A DNA stretch of 64,000 nt from Desulfitibacter sp. BRH_c19 (GTDB taxonomy: Bacteria; Bacillota; DSM-16504; Desulfitibacterales; Desulfitibacteraceae). How positions within the stretch are numbered: position 1 is the stretch's first letter; each line of letters opens with the position of its first letter. The DNA lies in contig LOER01000026.1 of assembly GCA_001515945.1 (NCBI GenBank), forward strand, positions 1-64,000, in the 5' to 3' direction. The notes beneath the pieces are model-generated. The model was not told the origin of the DNA and did not search any database. It saw only the letters and a program-made list of their open reading frames with translations. Made by a program: the position numbers and the translations under genes. This document shows positions 17,268-26,002 of this stretch, piece after piece.

Positions 17268-17804
17268 TTATTCAACTAGTATTAGTGCAAAGAAGTTCCA
17301 CTTTCCATAGGTTTCTTTTTTGGTATCTATTTTAAAACCATTAGTTCTTACAGTTTGAAAGACATCTATCCCACAGGCTTCCATCATGGGTCTGATTTGT
17401 GGGTGTTCTGATGAAGTGGGCTCAGACTGAGCACCTCCACCGGATTGTCAGGTAGACCCTTCACTTAAAGGAAGTGCAATCAGGGCAAAAGCCTTATAAT
17501 AGCCCATCTGACATGCTTCGTTTTCAATGGCTAATGCAATTTTGGTAAGTGCTGTACCATTTGAACTATTAATAAGCAATGCCTGGCTGTATTCCTTTAG
17601 CATTTTTTCCATCTCTTTAGTGGTGGGGGCGTGAGGGGGATGGTATGCATCCTTTCCATAAAAACGACATCCATAACGACATTTCCATTGAACCCATTCT
17701 GCAACAGCTACTGTATCAGTTTTTATTATAGCTGCTTTTTCAGCACCCATTTCGATTGCTCTATCCACTAGATCATTAAATTTATTTCCTGTACGTGACG
17801 TCAA
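17268..17804 (-). CDS. DUF2284 protein interrupted by in-frame TGA (candidate selenoprotein or pseudogene)
   Basis: Read from TTG 17804 (placed by AGAGAGGTGA) to the TGA at 17450-17448, the frame gives 118 residues resembling the N-terminal part of DUF2284 metal-binding proteins: 'QWKCRYGC', 'HPPHAPTTKEMEKMLKEY'. After the TGA the same frame continues 60 codons to a stop at 17268 and still matches the family C-terminus, including 'RPMMEACGIDVFQTVRTNGF'. Read through, the product is 178 residues, a normal length. The TGA lies 18 residues before 'RP', where I recall the first cysteine of the family's Cys cluster. The other cluster cysteines are absent, which argues for decay or a changed role. 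A small hairpin follows the TGA. Confidence 0.6.
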
Positions 17805-17825
17805 AAATAATTCACCTCTCTGCAT

Positions 17826-18182
17826 AATTATGATGTATTAGAATCTAAAATAATTTTAAGTCTTTTCTGGAGAAATTACAATATTAATTGAAAATATCAG
17901 AAAAACTGGTGGATGAACTGCTAAAACTTTCAGAAATAAATGTGTTATAATGAAATAAATTACAAAAAAATTAAAAAATATACTTTTTATGTAATATTTG
18001 AACGATATAAACACAGTAATGTTTTAAACGACACTTATTTTTTTGTACTATCATAACTTTTGCCGATAGATAGTATTAACGCCCTAAAGGATTAGAATTT
18101 CTACGCATTGTAAAGATACGATGCTAGAACTATTCGCAAGCCAAGTTATGCTTTGGAAACTTGAAAGAGGAGTTGGGGGAAA
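17826..18182 (+). promoter_or_regulatory. Intergenic region with an extended -10 promoter
   Basis: 357 bases without a gene. An extended -10 (TGTTATAAT, 17943-17951) faces rightward toward the PucR gene but lacks a clear -35. The rest is AT-rich and I recognise no RNA motif in it. A strong ribosome binding region ('GAGGAGTTGGGGG') ends it. Confidence 0.4.
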
Positions 18183-19778
18183 GTGGATTTTACTGTGAGA
18201 GATATCTTAAATTTAGAAGTATTAAAAGGGATAGACGTTGTAGCAGGAAAACAAGGGATAGATAATAAGGTTGCCCATGTAACTGTATTAGACGCCCCTG
18301 ATGCAGCTAAGTGGATCAGGGGATATGAGTTTGTTGTTACAACATTATACTTATTTAAGGATACAAGTGAGCAATTAAAGCTAATAGAAGATATGTCCCA
18401 AAGAAATGCATCAGCACTAGGAATAAAACTAAATAGATTTGTAAATGCCCTTTCTAGTGAAGTAATTGATTTGGCAGACAAATATTGCCTACCCTTAATA
18501 AGGATTCCCTATGAAAAGGCTTGGATTGATTTGATAAACCCTATTATGGCTGAACTTTTAAATCAACAAGTTGTGATGTTAGAAAAATCAAACGCTATAA
18601 GACGATCTTTTATAAATGAGGTTTTAGAAGGTGGAAAGCTAGAGACTATAGCTAGGACCCTTTCTGGGTTGACACATAACCCTGTAACACTAGTGGAATT
18701 AATAAATAAAACAGATGTAACATGGCCGTACTATTTTAAAAACCATATTAATACGGATGATCTGCACAGCCTACAAAGAAAACATAATGGGATAGGCTTG
18801 GCAAACAAAGTAAAAAGTATTATTAATAATATTAATGGATATGTGTATCCAATAGAAGTTGCCAAAAGAGTTGAAGGTTATGTGATTGTTTGGGAAACAA
18901 AAGAATTAAAAGAGTTAGACTTGATAGCAATTGAACAAGCTACTACCGTAGCTGCCCTTCATATCCAGCAGCTTAAAGAGGTTAATCAAATAAACCAAAG
19001 ATTTAGAGATGACTTTATTAAACAACTAATTAAAGGTGAGTTTTCGTACAACTATGTCCGACATAGATCGGAAGAGATCGGATTGGAGCTTAGCCCTCAG
19101 AGTATGGTAGCCCTAGCTAGAATAAACCAAGATAAGGATTTTGATGACTGGAAAAGCTTCCATTTTATTTTTAATTATCTTAAGGACAAGATTAAACTAA
19201 AATGCGAGTTAGATATAACTATAGGAATAGAAGGAAACGATACAATAATTTTGTTCATCCCATGGAAAAGCGATGGTGCTAATAGCAAGAAAATAATAGA
19301 GACACTTGTGGAGGCTAGGTTAGAGCTAACTAGGAATCTGGAGAACCTACAGATAGCTGTGGGTATAGGTAATCCTTGTAATACATATGATAGGTTGCCA
19401 GAATCTTTCAAGGAGGCGTCTATTGCTTGTCAGGTTAGTATGGCATTAAATGAAGTCTGTGAATACTCGGAACTAGGGTCATATTCATTACTGATTGAAT
19501 TGTTAGACTCCAAAGAGATTGATAACTATTTAGAAAGACTAATCAATCCCATAATTACCTATGATTATGAAAATAAGACTGAACTATTCAAGACTTTAGA
19601 AACGTTCATCTATAGTAATTGTAATTATAGAGAAACGGCGAAGAAACTATATATACATCATAATACTATCCGTTATAGACTGAGCATTATTGAAAAACTC
19701 TTAGGGTTTGATTTAAAAGATCAAGAAATGGCTTTAAATGTGTTACTTGGAATAAAACTGTTTAAGTTGAAAAATTAA
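18183..19778 (+). CDS. PucR-family transcriptional regulator
   Basis: 531 residues, GTG start. An N-terminal PucR ligand domain ('TVRDILNLEVLKGIDVVAGK', ending near residue 125) is followed by a GGDEF-like/CdaR-type middle region and a C-terminal helix-turn-helix: 'RETAKKLYIHHNTIRYRLSI' near residue 490. PucR regulators commonly control purine, ureide, amino-acid and osmolyte catabolism genes; several ectoine clusters use their own regulator types. Position at the head of the M20-Ehu-MttB-DoeA locus suggests it activates that locus. Effector unknown. Confidence 0.85.
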   Translation: MDFTVRDILNLEVLKGIDVVAGKQGIDNKVAHVTVLDAPDAAKWIRGYEFVVTTLYLFKDTSEQLKLIEDMSQRNASALGIKLNRFVNALSSEVIDLADKYCLPLIRIPYEKAWIDLINPIMAELLNQQVVMLEKSNAIRRSFINEVLEGGKLETIARTLSGLTHNPVTLVELINKTDVTWPYYFKNHINTDDLHSLQRKHNGIGLANKVKSIINNINGYVYPIEVAKRVEGYVIVWETKELKELDLIAIEQATTVAALHIQQLKEVNQINQRFRDDFIKQLIKGEFSYNYVRHRSEEIGLELSPQSMVALARINQDKDFDDWKSFHFIFNYLKDKIKLKCELDITIGIEGNDTIILFIPWKSDGANSKKIIETLVEARLELTRNLENLQIAVGIGNPCNTYDRLPESFKEASIACQVSMALNEVCEYSELGSYSLLIELLDSKEIDNYLERLINPIITYDYENKTELFKTLETFIYSNCNYRETAKKLYIHHNTIRYRLSIIEKLLGFDLKDQEMALNVLLGIKLFKLKN

Positions 19779-19840
19779 TCATAATATCCAAAGATACAAA
19801 ATAATCTAACAATTCTTGTATTTTCGGTAAAAGGTACCCA

Positions 19841-19885
19841 GGGCTTGCTTGTTGTATTGTTTTTATAGATACAGCAGGCAGGCTC
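19841..19885 (+). promoter_or_regulatory. 17-pair leader hairpin upstream of the M20 hydrolase
   Basis: Bases 19841-19857 pair with 19869-19885 without mismatch when G-U pairs are allowed, loop of 11. The wobble pairs are possible only in a rightward transcript. Weakly T-rich sequence follows, so terminator/attenuator or structured leader are both possible. Confidence 0.55.
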
Positions 19886-19929
19886 TATTCGATTCTTCTG
19901 TCTTAGTCACTTGAAAGGAGGAAGTAATA

Positions 19930-21108
19930 TTGTTAAATATCGATCAATTAAAGGAATATGAAAAAGAACTAATAAGTCTAAGAAGGCATTTTCATATGCA
20001 TCCAGAGTTAGCTAATGAAGAATATGAAACAGCTAAATATATAGAAAAATACCTACATGAGTGTGGTCTTGAGGTTATCAAAGGTTTTGCCAAAACAGGG
20101 ATAGTGGGTATTTTAAAGGGAAAAGAAGGCCCATCAATTGGTATTCGTGCAGAAATGGATGCATTGCCAATTAATGAAACCAATGATGTTATTTATAAAT
20201 CACGTTATCCCTATAAAATGCATGCCTGTGGTCATGATGGTCATATGGCGGTGACCTTAGTAACAGCAAAAATACTTTCTAAAATGAAAGACAAACTAAA
20301 TGGAAGCATTGTTTTTATTTTTCAGCCTGCAGAGGAAAATCTACCTGAAGGCGGGGCTAAAAGATTCTGCAAAGAGGCAAGAGATATTTTAAAAGACCTA
20401 AAAGCAATATTTGGCTTCCACTTTTGGCCTAGCACCGAAAGCGGAAAAGTTGCAGTTTCAAAGGACCCAATGATGGCGGCAGGAGATATTTTTGAGGTTG
20501 TTTTTAATGGGATGGGAGCTCATGGAGCCAATCCTCATCAATCTTCAGATGTACTTTTGATGACTAGTGCTTCAGTACTATCTTTAACTAATATAGTAGC
20601 ACGAAATATTAGACCTGGAATACAGGCTACGTTGTCAGTTGGTGTAATCGAAGGTGGAAAAAGTCCAAACGTCCTACCAGCTGAATCAATTATTAAGGGA
20701 ACTACAAGATATCTTTCAGAGGATTTAAAGGATGTTTTCCCAGAAAAAATTGATCGTGTGTTGGATGGAATATCAAAAGCATATAGTGGAAGCTATAAAT
20801 TGAAGTATTCATATGGGTATCCATTATTACAAAATAATGAAGCCATGGTAGATGTAGTACAGAAATGTGCAGAAAGTGTAGTTGGCAAAAGTAATTTGAT
20901 AGAGAAAATTGGTCCAAGTTTGACTTCAGAGGATTTTGCAGTATTTTTAAAAGATATTCCCGGCTGTCATTTTTGGATTGGAACTTATAATCCTAATAAT
21001 AATCTTATTCATATGCTGCATAATCCGCAATTTGATTTAGATGAAGCAGTAATGATAATTCCAGTTAGGATATTGTTAATGATTTGCCAACAACTTGTAA
21101 ATTCTTGA
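19930..21108 (+). CDS. M20-family amidohydrolase (N-acyl amino acid deacylase type)
   Basis: 392 residues, TTG start behind GAAAGGAGG. Typical IAL/HipO-like dinuclear metallohydrolase: 'LRRHFHMHPELANEE' near residue 18, 'MHACGHDGHM' near 97, 'QPAEENLPEGG' near 136, dimerisation domain with 'GMGAHGANPHQSSD', and 'SEDFAVFL' near 335. The family removes acyl groups from N-acyl amino acids. Next to an ectoine-type importer and a DoeA-like hydrolase, a sensible role is deacetylation of N-acetyl-diaminobutyrate, the job done by DoeB (another family) in aerobes. That role is inference; the fold assignment is firm. Confidence 0.88.
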   Translation: MLNIDQLKEYEKELISLRRHFHMHPELANEEYETAKYIEKYLHECGLEVIKGFAKTGIVGILKGKEGPSIGIRAEMDALPINETNDVIYKSRYPYKMHACGHDGHMAVTLVTAKILSKMKDKLNGSIVFIFQPAEENLPEGGAKRFCKEARDILKDLKAIFGFHFWPSTESGKVAVSKDPMMAAGDIFEVVFNGMGAHGANPHQSSDVLLMTSASVLSLTNIVARNIRPGIQATLSVGVIEGGKSPNVLPAESIIKGTTRYLSEDLKDVFPEKIDRVLDGISKAYSGSYKLKYSYGYPLLQNNEAMVDVVQKCAESVVGKSNLIEKIGPSLTSEDFAVFLKDIPGCHFWIGTYNPNNNLIHMLHNPQFDLDEAVMIIPVRILLMICQQLVNS

Positions 21109-21292
21109 ATTGTATTACATTTCTAAGGTAGAATTCAAATTCAGAATAAACAATCAAAATTGTTAGAAAAGTATGACTAGATGCGCTATTTACTTAAAGC
21201 TAAATAACTGAGGAGGTGAAAATCTATTTAATCAATATCTTTGTCTTGTATCTTGGAGGAGTAATTCCAATTTGAAAGGGAGGTAAGTTTAA

Positions 21293-22210
21293 GTGAATAA
21301 AAAAATGTTAGTGTTTTTAATGGTCCTAGTTTTAACGTTGATGATTGGTATAACTGGGTGTGGCACCGATACTGCTACTGAGCCAGAGACTCCTGAAGAG
21401 ACTGAAGTTGTTCAAGAAACAGAAGAGACAACCTTTGAACGTGTTCAAAGGGAAGGTTATGTTACTGTTGGTTTTGCAAATGAAGCCCCCTTTGCCTATG
21501 CCACTCCAGCTGGCCAGCTTACGGGTCAAAATGTGGAGATAGCACGTGCTGTATTAAAGAGGTTAGGAATTGATGAAATGGATGGTGTTCTTACGGAGTT
21601 TGGTTCACTTATACCTGGACTTAAAGCAAACCGTTTTGACATGATAACTGCAGGAATGTATATTACACCAGATCGTGCCAAAGAAGTAGCTTTTGCTGAT
21701 CCTGAATATACAATTGGTGGAGCATTAGCAGTTAAAGCAGGAAACCCATATGGTCTATCTAGTTATGAGGACATTGCTGCCAACCCTGAAGTTAAAGTTG
21801 CGGTTATGGCTGGCGGTCAGGAATACGAGTATATGATTGCAGCAGGTGTAAGTGCAGATCAACTTTTAACTGTTTCGGACCAACCATCTTGTTTAGCTGC
21901 ATTACAGGCTGAAAGGGTAGACGCTATCACTATGACAGGGCCTGCACTTCAGTCCATGTTAGATACAGTAAATGATCCTAAAGTTGAAAGAGTTGAAGAT
22001 TTTGTCGTATCTGTTATTGATGGTGTAAGACAGCAGGGCTTTGGTTCTACTGCATTTCGTATGGAGGATCAAGATTTCTTAGCAGCATATAATCGTGAAC
22101 TTCAAAACATAAAGGATTCTGGTGAACTATTAGAAATTCAGAAATCCTTCGGATTTACTGAGAGTGAATTTGTTGATGGCTTGACTGCAGAAGACGTTAT
22201 CGCAAACTAA
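21293..22210 (+). CDS. ehuB: EhuB-like ABC transporter substrate-binding lipoprotein
   Basis: 305 residues, GTG start with AAAGGGAGG. A hydrophobic signal ends in a lipobox ('GITGC', Cys near residue 23), so the protein is tethered outside the membrane. An acidic linker precedes a family-3 solute-binding domain: 'VGFANEAPFAYATPAGQLTG', 'RFDMITAGMYITPDRA', 'YEDIAANPEVKVAVMAGGQE'. These features and the gene order fit the ectoine/hydroxyectoine binding protein EhuB. Related proteins bind amino acids or other betaines, so ligand identity is likely but unproved. A stable hairpin follows the stop. Confidence 0.8.
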   Translation: MNKKMLVFLMVLVLTLMIGITGCGTDTATEPETPEETEVVQETEETTFERVQREGYVTVGFANEAPFAYATPAGQLTGQNVEIARAVLKRLGIDEMDGVLTEFGSLIPGLKANRFDMITAGMYITPDRAKEVAFADPEYTIGGALAVKAGNPYGLSSYEDIAANPEVKVAVMAGGQEYEYMIAAGVSADQLLTVSDQPSCLAALQAERVDAITMTGPALQSMLDTVNDPKVERVEDFVVSVIDGVRQQGFGSTAFRMEDQDFLAAYNRELQNIKDSGELLEIQKSFGFTESEFVDGLTAEDVIAN

Positions 22211-22221
22211 TAACAAAAACA

Positions 22222-22246
22222 GGGGAGGATGCTTAGGCACCTCCCC
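22222..22246 (+). promoter_or_regulatory. Intercistronic hairpin between ehuB and ehuC
   Basis: GGGGAGG (22222-22228) pairs with CCTCCCC (22240-22246), with three more pairs inside. No T run follows, so it likely protects ehuB mRNA and lowers downstream read-through rather than terminating fully. Confidence 0.65.
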
Positions 22247-22293
22247 GATTAAAATACTATATGGCGTCATTGGACTATGCACAAAGGAGGGTG

Positions 22294-22947
22294 ATGAATA
22301 TTCTTCCCCCATTTGATCTTTTACCTACATTATTAGTTGGTTTAAAAGTTACAATACAACTTACCATATTATCATCAATTTTGGCTTTCTTCGTTTCCTT
22401 TTTTGTCGGTTTCTGCCGGCTTTCCAAATATAAAATAGTACGTATAATATCTACTATTTATGTTGAGTTTTTCCGTGGTACATCCATGCTTGTACAATTG
22501 TTCTGGGTTTATTTTGTGTTACCGGTTTTTGGTCTAGACTTTTCAGCAATGCATGCTGGAATTTTGGTGCTGGGCCTTAACTTTGGTGCATATTGTTCAG
22601 AAGTTGTTCGTAGTGCGATTCTTGCTATCCCAAAAACACAAACAGAGGCAGGGATTTCATTAAATATGACTTCTACACAAATAATGTCAAAAATAGTTTT
22701 ACCACAAGCTTTTGTAATCATGCTGCCATCCTATGGCAACTATTTAATAGAGTTATTAAAATGTACTGCTTTGGTTTCACTTATAACGTTAAATGACTTA
22801 ATGTTTCAAGGGGTATTATTAAATTCTTCTACCTTTAGAACTATAGAAATATACAGTTTGGTGTTAGTCATGTACTTTTTATTGGCATACCCTCTTACAC
22901 TAGGTGTGCGTTGGTTCGAGAGAAAATTTTCAGAGGGGAGGGCTTAA
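22294..22947 (+). CDS. ehuC: EhuC-like ABC transporter permease
   Basis: 217 residues from ATG 22294, next to AAAGGAGG at 22283-22290; an alternative in-frame ATG at 22261 lacks a ribosome binding site. Polar amino acid type permease with about five membrane segments and the cytoplasmic EAA-like loop 'EAGISLNMTSTQIMSKIVLP'. It forms a heteromeric channel with the next permease and is driven by the ATPase at 23693. Substrate by context is ectoine or a similar zwitterion. Confidence 0.82.
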   Translation: MNILPPFDLLPTLLVGLKVTIQLTILSSILAFFVSFFVGFCRLSKYKIVRIISTIYVEFFRGTSMLVQLFWVYFVLPVFGLDFSAMHAGILVLGLNFGAYCSEVVRSAILAIPKTQTEAGISLNMTSTQIMSKIVLPQAFVIMLPSYGNYLIELLKCTALVSLITLNDLMFQGVLLNSSTFRTIEIYSLVLVMYFLLAYPLTLGVRWFERKFSEGRA

Positions 22948-22950
22948 CAC

Positions 22951-23610
22951 ATGTGGAATTGGGATTTTGCGTTTTCTATTATGCCTCAACTTTTGAAAGC
23001 ACTTCGAATCACCATTTTGGCGACGCTTCTAGGTTTTACCTTAGCTTGCATATTGGGCCTTTTATTAGCTCTAGGAAGACGTTCAACTATTAAACCCCTT
23101 TCAATGCTAATAGGCGGTTTCATTGAATTTGTTAGAAGCACACCACTACTTGCGCAACTATATTTTGTTTTTTATGTATTCCCGAAGTTTGGACTTACAC
23201 TTACTCCACTTGTTGCGGGTGTATTGACCCTTGGGGTGCATTATAGCACTTATCTTTCTGAGGTATATCGTGCAGGAATTGATGCAATTCCTCGAGGGCA
23301 ATGGGAAGCAGCAACTGCCCTGAACTTTTCAAGAGCGCGAATCTGGTTAAATATTATTATCCCTCAGGCAGTTCCACCAGTAGTTCCGGTGATGGGGAAC
23401 TATTTAATTGGTATGTTTAAGGATACCCCCCTACTTTCTGCTATTACTCTAGTTGAAATATTACAATCTGCAAAAATCATAGGCTCTCTAACATTTCGAT
23501 ATACAGAGGCTATTACAATAGTTGGGGTACTATTCCTGATTTTAAGTTATGTTTCGTCGCTGGGAGTTCAAAAATTAGAGGTTCGACTGAACCGGAGAAG
23601 CTTATTATAG
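22951..23610 (+). CDS. ehuD: EhuD-like ABC transporter permease
   Basis: 219 residues, ATG three bases after the ehuC stop, so translation is coupled. Second polar amino acid type permease, with about five membrane segments, 'EFVRSTPLLAQLYFVFYVF' and the ATPase-contact loop 'WEAATALNFSRARIWLNIII'. It pairs with EhuC in the membrane. The two permeases share the fold but are clearly not recent duplicates. Confidence 0.82.
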   Translation: MWNWDFAFSIMPQLLKALRITILATLLGFTLACILGLLLALGRRSTIKPLSMLIGGFIEFVRSTPLLAQLYFVFYVFPKFGLTLTPLVAGVLTLGVHYSTYLSEVYRAGIDAIPRGQWEAATALNFSRARIWLNIIIPQAVPPVVPVMGNYLIGMFKDTPLLSAITLVEILQSAKIIGSLTFRYTEAITIVGVLFLILSYVSSLGVQKLEVRLNRRSLL

Positions 23611-23692
23611 ATTAACCTTTTAACTGCACAATTAAGTGGTTAAATTTTAGCAAATAAAGACAGGGGATCTAGCAAAAGAAAGGAGTGTAATA

Positions 23693-24490
23693 ATGACTGA
23701 GAACCCACAGAAAAAGCCTTTTATTTCTTATAATAAGATTTGTAAATCTTTTGGTGACAATCATGTACTTAGGGAGCTTGACCTTGATATTGCTGCCAAT
23801 GAAATTGTTGCGGTAATTGGACCAAGTGGATCTGGAAAAACTACCCTAGCCCGTATTCTAATGACTCTTGAAAGACCTGAAACAGGTACAATTGAAATTG
23901 ATGGTGAGTATCTATGGCATAAGGAAGTGGATGGAAGGCTTGTACTTGCAGATGATAAACATGTACGTAAAGTCCGTAGTAGAGTAGGGATGGTTTTTCA
24001 GCAATTTAATCTTTTTCCACATATGAAAATTTTGAGAAATTGTACAGAGGCTCCTATACATGTACTTGGAATGTCTAAGGAAGAGGCTACTGAAAAGGCC
24101 ATTGCTATGTTAAAGAAGGTTGGATTAGAGCAAAAGCTAGATGCCTATCCGTCACAGCTATCAGGAGGACAGCAACAAAGAGTTGCCATAGCGCGTGCAC
24201 TAGTAATGAATCCTAAAATAATGCTTTTCGATGAGGTAACTTCAGCACTTGATCCTGAGCTAGTGGGAGAGGTGCTTGCAGTTCTTAAAGAAATAGCTTC
24301 TGAAGGAAATATGACTATGCTTCTTGTTACCCATGAGATGGACTTTGCCAGGGAAGTTGCGGATCGTATTATTTTTATTGATGATGGTAAAATTGTGGAA
24401 CAAGGGCCACCAAAAGTTATGTTTGGTAATCCAAAGAATCCACGAACCATTGCATTCCTTAGTAGATTTTTAAAAGAGGGTATTCAATAA
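23693..24490 (+). CDS. ehuA: EhuA-like ABC transporter ATP-binding protein
   Basis: 265 residues. Complete ABC ATPase: Walker A 'GPSGSGKTT' near residue 43, Q-loop '[10 protein letters not shown]', signature 'LSGGQQQR' near 155, Walker B '[12 protein letters not shown]', H-loop 'VTHEM'. An insert with '[19 protein letters not shown]' after the first strands is of the kind seen in EhuA rather than in glutamine-type ATPases (recollection). It energises import through EhuCD. Confidence 0.85.
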   Translation: MTENPQKKPFISYNKICKSFGDNHVLRELDLDIAANEIVAVIGPSGSGKTTLARILMTLERPETGTIEIDGEYLWHKEVDGRLVLADDKHVRKVRSRVGMVFQQFNLFPHMKILRNCTEAPIHVLGMSKEEATEKAIAMLKKVGLEQKLDAYPSQLSGGQQQRVAIARALVMNPKIMLFDEVTSALDPELVGEVLAVLKEIASEGNMTMLLVTHEMDFAREVADRIIFIDDGKIVEQGPPKVMFGNPKNPRTIAFLSRFLKEGIQ

Positions 24491-24512
24491 TAACTTATGG
24501 AGGGATTAGCTG

Positions 24513-25976
24513 ATGAGAATTAGCAAAGTAAATTATGTGGAGCAGTGCACACCAAATTTCACTTATATTTCAGAAGACCAGATCTATGAAATCCACATGG
24601 CAAGTTTAGAAGTATTGGAAAGAGTAGGGGTTCGAGTAGACCATCAAGAAGCAAGAGAACTATTAAAAAATGCAGGTGCCTATGTTGGGGAAAACAATAT
24701 GGTTAGAATCCCAGCGCATATAGTTGATGAAGGGTTAAGAACTGCTCCATCAAGAGTTGTGCTATCAAATAGAGATGGAGAAAGAAAGCTCTACTGTGAA
24801 GCAAATCAGGTATACTTTGGACCGGGTTCTGACCTTCCATGGACACTTGATTTATATAGTGGAGATAGACGTAATAGTCTAAAGCAAGATATAGTAAATG
24901 CTTCAAGAGTAGTAGATTCTTTACCAAACTTTGATTTTATGATGAGCTATGGAATAGCCACAGATGTACACGATCAGCTTTCTTATCTGCACCAGTTTCA
25001 TGCTATGGTAGAAAACACCAAGAAGCCCATTGTATTTACAGCCAAAGATGGAGAAGATTTTATGCAGATAGTAGAAATGGCAGCTGCTATTCGAGGCGGA
25101 TATGACAAACTAAAGGAAAGCCCGTTTATAGCATGTTATCATGAACCAATCTCTCCCCTAGTACATGCTAGAGAAGGCTTAGAAAAGTTATTAGCTTGTG
25201 CTGAGTATGGAATTCCAGCAATATATACTCCAGGAGCAGGAGCAGGAGCAACCGCCCCATGTACCATGGCTGGACTTTTGACCCAGGTCAATGCTGAATT
25301 ATTAAGTGGTATAGTAATCCATCAACTAAAATCCAAAGGTGCACCATTTATTTACGGGGCTGCCTGTGGTAATCTAGATATGAAGACTACTATAATACCC
25401 CATGGAGCACCTGAATTTCAAATGTTTGGAATGGTCTTAGCCCATATGGCACGCTATTATAAGCTACCCAGTTGGAGTACAGCAGGAAATTCCGATGCAC
25501 CTGTCCTTGACCAACAAGCAACATTAGAGTGGGGATTTAATATCTTTATGGGTCAGTGTAGTGGGGCAAATATAGTACACGATGTAGGGTATTTAAATAC
25601 AGGTTTGATAGGAGCCCTAGAAGCATTAGTAATATGTAATGATATTATTGGTTTAGTAAGACATGTGGCAAGGGGAATTAAAATTGACAGAGAAACATTA
25701 GCTGTAGAAGTAATTGAAAGGGTAGGAGCTGGTGGAAACTACTTCACGGATGAACATACGTTCAAACACTATAGGGATGAGTTTTGGTCTCCAGATATAT
25801 TAAATAGGGTTCGTTATGATGTTTGGAAAGATAATGGTTCCAAGACCCTCTTCGATAAGGCAAATGAAAAAGCTAAAAAAATTACCGAAGAATATAAGCC
25901 AGAACTCCTACCAGCAGATATTAGTGAAAAACTTGCTTTAATCATAAAGCAAGCTGAGCAAAAGTATATCAAATAA
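24513..25976 (+). CDS. MttB-superfamily methyltransferase 1 (non-pyrrolysine)
   Basis: 487 residues, continuous with no in-frame TAG, so not the pyrrolysine trimethylamine enzyme. The TIM-barrel MttB family moves a methyl group from a quaternary amine to a corrinoid protein; known non-pyrrolysine members act on glycine betaine, proline betaine, carnitine or butyrobetaine. Landmarks: 'YGIPAIYTPGAGAGATAPCT', 'STAGNSDAPVLDQQATLEW', 'IVHDVGYLNTGL', 'GAGGNYFTDEHTFKHYRDEF'. It lies 22 bases after ehuA inside the ectoine-type operon, with no corrinoid protein or reactivase nearby. Its substrate there is unexplained: an N-methylated product or a co-imported betaine are options. Confidence 0.88.
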   Translation: MRISKVNYVEQCTPNFTYISEDQIYEIHMASLEVLERVGVRVDHQEARELLKNAGAYVGENNMVRIPAHIVDEGLRTAPSRVVLSNRDGERKLYCEANQVYFGPGSDLPWTLDLYSGDRRNSLKQDIVNASRVVDSLPNFDFMMSYGIATDVHDQLSYLHQFHAMVENTKKPIVFTAKDGEDFMQIVEMAAAIRGGYDKLKESPFIACYHEPISPLVHAREGLEKLLACAEYGIPAIYTPGAGAGATAPCTMAGLLTQVNAELLSGIVIHQLKSKGAPFIYGAACGNLDMKTTIIPHGAPEFQMFGMVLAHMARYYKLPSWSTAGNSDAPVLDQQATLEWGFNIFMGQCSGANIVHDVGYLNTGLIGALEALVICNDIIGLVRHVARGIKIDRETLAVEVIERVGAGGNYFTDEHTFKHYRDEFWSPDILNRVRYDVWKDNGSKTLFDKANEKAKKITEEYKPELLPADISEKLALIIKQAEQKYIK

Positions 25977-26002
25977 TTATATTTTTAGGGAGCGAATTTG
26001 AC

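Noticed and set aside
17138-17335. 65-codon open frame with a P-loop-like segment
   Set aside because: Only the Walker A stretch resembles MoxR; the rest is antisense to the DUF2284 gene. Treated as a pseudogene scrap.
21207-21292. Short leader peptide before ehuB suggested by two extra ribosome-binding-like motifs
   Set aside because: Neither GAGGAGGTG nor TTGGAGGAG is followed at proper spacing by a start codon opening a sensible peptide.
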